In this document: positions 59,022 to 64,000 of the stretch, piece after piece | How the letters are laid out: every line of letters starts with the position of its first letter | How positions within the stretch are numbered: the first letter of the stretch is position 1 | Assembly (NCBI GenBank): GCA_020881915.1 | Contig: JAJFPB010000003.1 | Coordinates: forward strand, 1,674,001-1,738,000 | From: Paramyrothecium sp. XJ0827 | Lineage: Eukaryota > Ascomycota > Sordariomycetes > Hypocreales > Stachybotryaceae | Length of the DNA stretch: 64,000 nt | Reading direction: 5' to 3' | The notes under the pieces: generated by a model | Databases searched by the model: none | What the model saw: only the letters and a program-made list of their open reading frames with translations | Told to the model about the DNA's origin: nothing | Program-made: the position numbers and the translations under genes

Positions 59022-62000
59022 ATGTCAAGCCATGCTGACCATACTACTGCCGAGAGTAGTCCTGTCCATGATGAGGGACCTTCCTTGTTGAACCTACGGG
59101 AGGATGCGCGGCCCTTCACGTTACTGCAGGACCATGAAGCTGCGACAAATTTGGCCACGGAGGTATCGGGAGCTGCTGGGCTATCTGTGGATGAGGATAA
59201 CGATGACGATGTTGCAGTCCCTCGGCCGTTCGTTCGTGCCATGAGCCCCGACTCGACGGCTCGAGCACATCTAGCCAACCCTTCCGCTATTCCCGCCAAC
59301 AATCACGACGACAAGTTCACCGACCGCTTGGTGTACAAGATGCACAAGTTCAGTCTTTACGAAACCGCTAGCCGCTACTATATAGTCGGCGTTGACGTGA
59401 GCGAGAAGCGTTATCGCATATTGAAAATCGATCGGACTAGCGATGGTGCGGAGCTGAATATGACGGATGACAAGATTGTGTACAGCCTGAAGGAGATGAA
59501 CCAGCTGCTCGACACTATAGACGACGGCAACCGAGGGACCGGAGGCATCAAACTGAGGTGCACGACTTGGGGCCTGCTGGGCTTCATCAAGTTCACGGGG
59601 CCATACTACATGCTCCTCATTACCAAGAAGAGCACCGTGGCAATGGTAGGCGGGCACTACATATATCAAATAGAAGGCACGGAACTAGTCCCCTTGACAC
59701 CGGGCAAAGCCAAAGCCGATCCGCGGAATACCGAGGAACAGCGATTCTTGACCATTCTCAGCAATCTCGATCTTACGAAATCCTTCTACTACAGCTACTC
59801 TTACGACGTCACGCGGACACTGCAGCATAATATCTCAAGGGAGCGAAGCGCTCTTTCCAAAGGCATTTTGCCTTCTGCGAGCGAAGATTTCAACTCTATG
59901 TTTGTCTGGAATGACTACTTGCTTCAGCCCGCCACCAAAGCTCTACGTGATCCCTATGACTGGTGCTGCCCCATTATCCACGGTTACATAGACCAGGCTG
60001 GTGAGTAACCAATCGAGCGACTAATCGCTCCTCGAACAAATTATCTGACTCTTGATGCCAGCCTTGTCTATTTACGGTCGGACTGCGCATATCACTGTCA
60101 TTGCAAGGCGATCACGATACTTCGCCGGGGCCCGCTTCCTCAAGCGAGGGGCGAATGATTTGGTATGTGCAATGGCAATTCTCCCTGGCCGAATCGAGAT
60201 ACAGGAAAACTAACGTGCCGCGTGACACAGGGCTACGTCGCGAATGATGTCGAAACGGAACAGATAGTCTCCGAATCACTAACAACATCGTTCCATGCTC
60301 CTGGACCGGAGCTGTTTTGCAACCCTCACTACACCTCTTATGTTCAGCATCGTGGTAGTATTCCACTGTACTGGACGCAGGACAGCACAGGCGTGACCCC
60401 AAAGCCGCCAATCGAACTCAACCTGATTGATCCTTTTTACGTTGCCGCTGCGCTACATTTTGACAACCTCTTTGAGCGATACGGTGCGCCAGTCTACGTC
60501 GTAAATCTCATCAAGTCCAAAGAGCGACAACCGAGAGAGTCGAAGCTACTTGAGGAATATACACACGCCATCGATTACCTAAATCAGTTTTTGCCCGCTG
60601 AGAAAAAGATCATTCACAAAGCCTGGGACATGAGCCGTGCGTCCAAGATCCGTGGTGGGGACGTCATTGGGAATTTGGAGATGATCGCGGAGTCTGTTTT
60701 ATCGACGACTGGTTTTTTTCAGAATGGTGACGGCATCACAAGTCCCATGACCGCGCAGAACGGGGTGGCCCGGACAAATTGCATCGATTGTTTGGATCGT
60801 ACCAACGCTGCTCAGTTCGTCATTGGCAAGCGTGCGCTCGGCCATCAACTTCACGCCTTGGGCATTTTGGAGAACAAGACAGTCGAGTATGACACTGATG
60901 CAGTCAATCTCTTTACGCATATGTGGCATGACCACGGCGACACAATAGCCGTCCAGTACGGCGGCTCCCAACTTGTCAACACTATGGAGACTTACAGGAA
61001 GATCAATCAGTGGACCAGCCACTCTCGAGACATGATTGAGAGCTTCAAGCGATATTATAACAATTCCTTCCTTGATAGCCAACGACAAGAGGCGTACAAT
61101 CTCTTTCTTGGCAACTATATCTTTGTACAAGGGCAACCAATGTTGTGGGATCTTGCTACCGATTATTATCTTCACCATGTTAATCCAAGACACTGGTCCG
61201 TTGACGTGAAAAGGAATTATATCAACTGGTACACTCCCCAATTTCTCGAGGAACGTCGGATCCCAGCCTTCGCACTCTTGCGCGAACCCTTCAGATCTTG
61301 TTCCGTTGAGTTTTTTGACGATTACTGGCTGGAGTACTACCGACCCAATACTCTCTCGTCGTTTCCGAAAATGTTCGCTTACAAGATGAATTCAACTATC
61401 AAATATATCCCTATCAAGTCGACACAAGATGGCCGATATGACCTAAGCCCTTTCCGGGTTCGCACTGATGGCGACATCGATGCAGAAAAGAAGAAAGTAA
61501 AAAAGGAAGTAGCAATTGCGGCTCCTGCGGTGCCACTACAACCAGGGAACATCGGCAATGCTTCTGCTATCGCCTCCGGCGGGACGGCAACACGTGGCAT
61601 ATCCTTGCATCGCTGGTTGCAACCGACGAATGATAAGCTGAACAGCTCTAGCATTAATGGGGAGACCCAGCCGTCAAAAACACGTCCCCAGTCACATCCG
61701 CCTTCGCCTCCGCCTCCACCCGTTAGCACCGCAGCCGCCGCAGCTCTTGTCACGAACGCGGCATTGAGCCCTGGCAAAGTAAAACCTACGGAGCTTGAAA
61801 AGTCGAAAGCGGCGCAATGGACCTTCACGAAGGCTGTCCACGAGTCCCTCAATCCGTCAGTCAAGGAACAAGAAGCACTTGATTATGAGCAGTACATACG
61901 TCATCCGCAAAATCTTCCATTGGTAGTATCAAATGACACCCCAGTTGACGTCGACTCGTCCGAGTACCAAGGTTACATTAATGGGACCTGGCAAGACGAA

Positions 62001-62171
62001 GGCCTTCTGGTGACAGGTACAGAGGAGGACATTGACGTGTATGCCGAGCTCCTAAAAGTTGGAGAGAATCCCCTCACGGTAACCGAAGAAGATGCCCCAA
62101 AGAAGCGATATAAGGCTTACAGGAAATGGCTTCGTGGCAAGTCTTTCTTCAAGCAGCAACCCATCGATTGA
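59022..62171 (+). CDS. FIG4: Polyphosphoinositide phosphatase Fig4 (Sac domain)
   Basis: PI(3,5)P2 5-phosphatase of the vacuole/endosome Fab1-Vac14-Fig4 complex. Exons 59022-60000, 60062-60162 and 60231-62171 give 1006 aa. The frame is open upstream but has no ATG before 59022. The Sac domain starts around [17 protein letters not shown] and contains the CX5R phosphatase loop [12 protein letters not shown], with Cys544 and Arg550. Other conserved blocks are HGYIDQA|ALSIYGR across intron 1, [10 protein letters not shown], and [15 protein letters not shown] after the active site. The Pro/Ala-rich C-terminal region ends with a short basic segment ([13 protein letters not shown]). The tail differs from Sac1, which has C-terminal membrane helices. 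Only 42 bp separate its stop from that of the convergent TTI2 gene. Confidence 0.93.
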
Positions 62172-62213
62172 CAGGACTAGTCTCTCGCAAGCTTGCCTGT
62201 CTTGGTTCCCCCT

Positions 62214-64000
62214 TCAAGCGTTGATCGTGCACTGGTTGGCGAATTTGGGGAATAGGGCGGCAACACGAGGCTCACGCTTGATTACCTCCAACGTGTCCTG
62301 TGGTGCTATTGGATTAAACTCTAACCAAGATGCCTGGAGGCACGTGGCTGCGAGCTGCAGCTGTTTTTCCACACGTTTCATATCATCGCCAAGTCCTTGC
62401 GACTCCAAATCTGCATCACGCACATTCAGCCAACATATCGTGAGGATTTTGATGATTTGCTCTGTGTGTGCTTGGGTGGAAATCCTGGGCCAGCAGTTGA
62501 GCACAGTAGCATTGAGGGCTTCCACAGTCGCCAAAACCCCCGGCGGATATGCCAGTGCAAATGGGTCCTGCAATATCGCTGTAAACATCGAAAGGAGAGT
62601 CTAGACAGCCGTTATTAACCTTCCATTACTGAGATAGAAATAAGAAAAATCCAGTAAAACATTTTAAAAAGGAAAGGCCTGATTTTACCTGGAGATGCTT
62701 TGTTGCAGACAGACCCAGCTCTTGTATAATTTTACTGGTATTCATCATCAACAGTTCCGTAATTCTTGCATGTTGCGAGGCATGGTGGAATGCCGCCACA
62801 ATGCCGTCTCGAAAAAGCTTGTCCAACGATGAACGCCGAGAAAATGAGACCACGCCGTTAGGCTCTCCCTTAATAAGAAGGAAGAGAGCTCCATAAGCGG
62901 CATGTAGTAAGTCGATGGATTCAGCCTCTGGTGTGAGGGTAGGCAGAAACATCAAGGTGGGAAATATAGCGTCTTCGATTACATCTCGCATACCTGTTGA
63001 CTCCAAGATCTGCCTGGGACACTTGCTCAAGAAAATGGCCATGGTGTCCAGACCTTTCTTCCTGGTGAGGGTCTGATCATCTTCGACGAGGGTGAGCAAT
63101 GGAGGCGTAAACAACGGCCAGTGCGCCGCAATGAGCTCTTCCTACGACGGGATGTTAGCCTGGAGCCTATGGTCATAATCAGAGCAATTGTAACTGACAT
63201 TAGAGGCCGTCAGTGCCCATTGAAAGCGGGATATCACAATACTGCCATCGCCACCATCTTTCCAAGCGGGCGCTCGGATGCCAGTGTGAGGATCGTGTGC
63301 AGCGTCAGCGTAGAAGGAGGGGCGGCCGGAACTCGTGACTTTGGTCGTTGACTTGGAGAACAAAGGGCGAAAATAGTCACGTAGTAGCGGTCCAACGATA
63401 AACTGACTAAGTTTGTCTCCAGGCAACTGAGCTTCCAGCAAACGTGTGGCCAAAGAAGCGGCCTTCTCGGTGGCCCAGGCACCGGTCACATCGGCATATG
63501 TCGTTAGAGAGACCAGAGCTGCGTCACTGAGGCATAGTGATGCTGAAGTCGGCAGGTCTGCAAGGATCATGTCCAGGCAAGCCAGCGTAGCCTCGGCTGT
63601 TAGAGCGTGGGTTCTTGATTCTACACGATTGAATAAGCCTTCGTTGACCGAACTCGAGGGACAAGGTAGCGGTACCAGCACCATGGTGATTCAGTGGCAG
63701 GAGATGAGCCGCTAGCGACTCGGCGAGGTCCGAGGCATTAAGATCGCTGGCTGAGTTTATGCCGCACCCTCTAGAGGAACTGAGACACGAGAACACCGCT
63801 AATACTGCATCGTGTCGACCCTGGCAACCATTCGTCAGGCTTGAGGTGCATATGGAGAGGATTGAATGCTAAGAGGGCGCGATATGACGGTGGCCTACCT
63901 ACCGATTCGGTGTTTGCATGGCGAACCAGCTCTCTCGACTCCTCCAACGAAAAGCCTTGGGTATGTTCTACCGGATGATGATTAGCACTCTGCACCTGGC
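62214..64000 (-). CDS. TTI2: Tel2-interacting protein 2 (Tti2), 5' end beyond window
   Basis: HEAT-like member of the Tel2-Tti1-Tti2 co-chaperone complex that matures PIKK kinases (TOR, ATM/ATR-type, Tra1). Confident exons are 63620-63199, 63141-62689 and 62600-62214. They read AAHWPLFTPPLLTLVEDDQTL, FPTLMFLPTLTPEAESIDLLHAAYGALFLL and AYPPGVLATVEALNATVLNCWPRIS, matching the conserved Tti2 core and end. Two more upstream exons (edge-63899 and 63750-63682) are inferred because 148-nt and 61-nt introns join three different frames without stops; their donors are weak. The first in-frame codon at the edge is not ATG, so the gene continues past position 64000. Confidence 0.8.

Overview
The window looks like chromosomal DNA from a filamentous ascomycete, most likely a Sordariomycete and possibly Hypocreales. 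Protein-coding genes are split by many short introns (about 50-200 nt, GT..AG, with CTAAC/CTGAC-like branch points). The proteins are eukaryotic housekeeping types in their filamentous-fungal forms, including chitin synthase, a Zn2Cys6 regulator, an ANP1-type mannosyltransferase and a fused sulfite reductase beta subunit. No rRNA, convincing tRNA, CRISPR array, intact transposon or virus was seen.

Layout. 1.9-6.8 kb: sulfite reductase beta subunit (+), convergent with a class I/II chitin synthase (-, 7.3-10.9 kb). 12.3-16.3 kb: an accessory-looking pair, a secreted GH32 fructosidase (+) facing a 14-TM-type MFS exporter (-). 17.7-19.6 kb: the NEDD8-activating enzyme regulatory subunit (+). 19.6-31.6 kb: a gene-poor stretch whose only confident gene is a Zn2Cys6 regulator (25.3-27.7 kb, +). 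31.6-53 kb, densely packed: HEI10-like meiotic RING protein (+), YND1-type apyrase (+), Hikeshi/OPI10 (-), Nudix hydrolase (+), RPB8 (-), ELP4 (+), SEN34 (+), an Asi-type membrane RING ligase (-), exosome MTR3 (-) and ANP1 (+). 53.2-63.9 kb: the Arf exchange factor GEA/GBF1 (+), the phosphoinositide phosphatase FIG4 (+), and TTI2 (-), which runs off the right edge.

How the genes relate. This is a normal mixed fungal neighbourhood, not one pathway. Loose themes are secretory pathway and cell wall (chitin synthase, GEA, FIG4, ANP1, YND1), RNA metabolism (RPB8, MTR3, SEN34, ELP4) and ubiquitin-type modification (ULA1, Asi-type ligase, HEI10). Convergent gene pairs are common and tight, down to 42 bp between the FIG4 and TTI2 stop codons.

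Gene models were spliced by hand. Junctions were accepted when they kept frame, used GT..AG and restored family-like protein sequence. I found no convincing new biological system. The most unusual signals are a family of short GGTACC-centred palindromes scattered through intergenic DNA and the large, strand-asymmetric gene-poor region around the zinc-cluster regulator.
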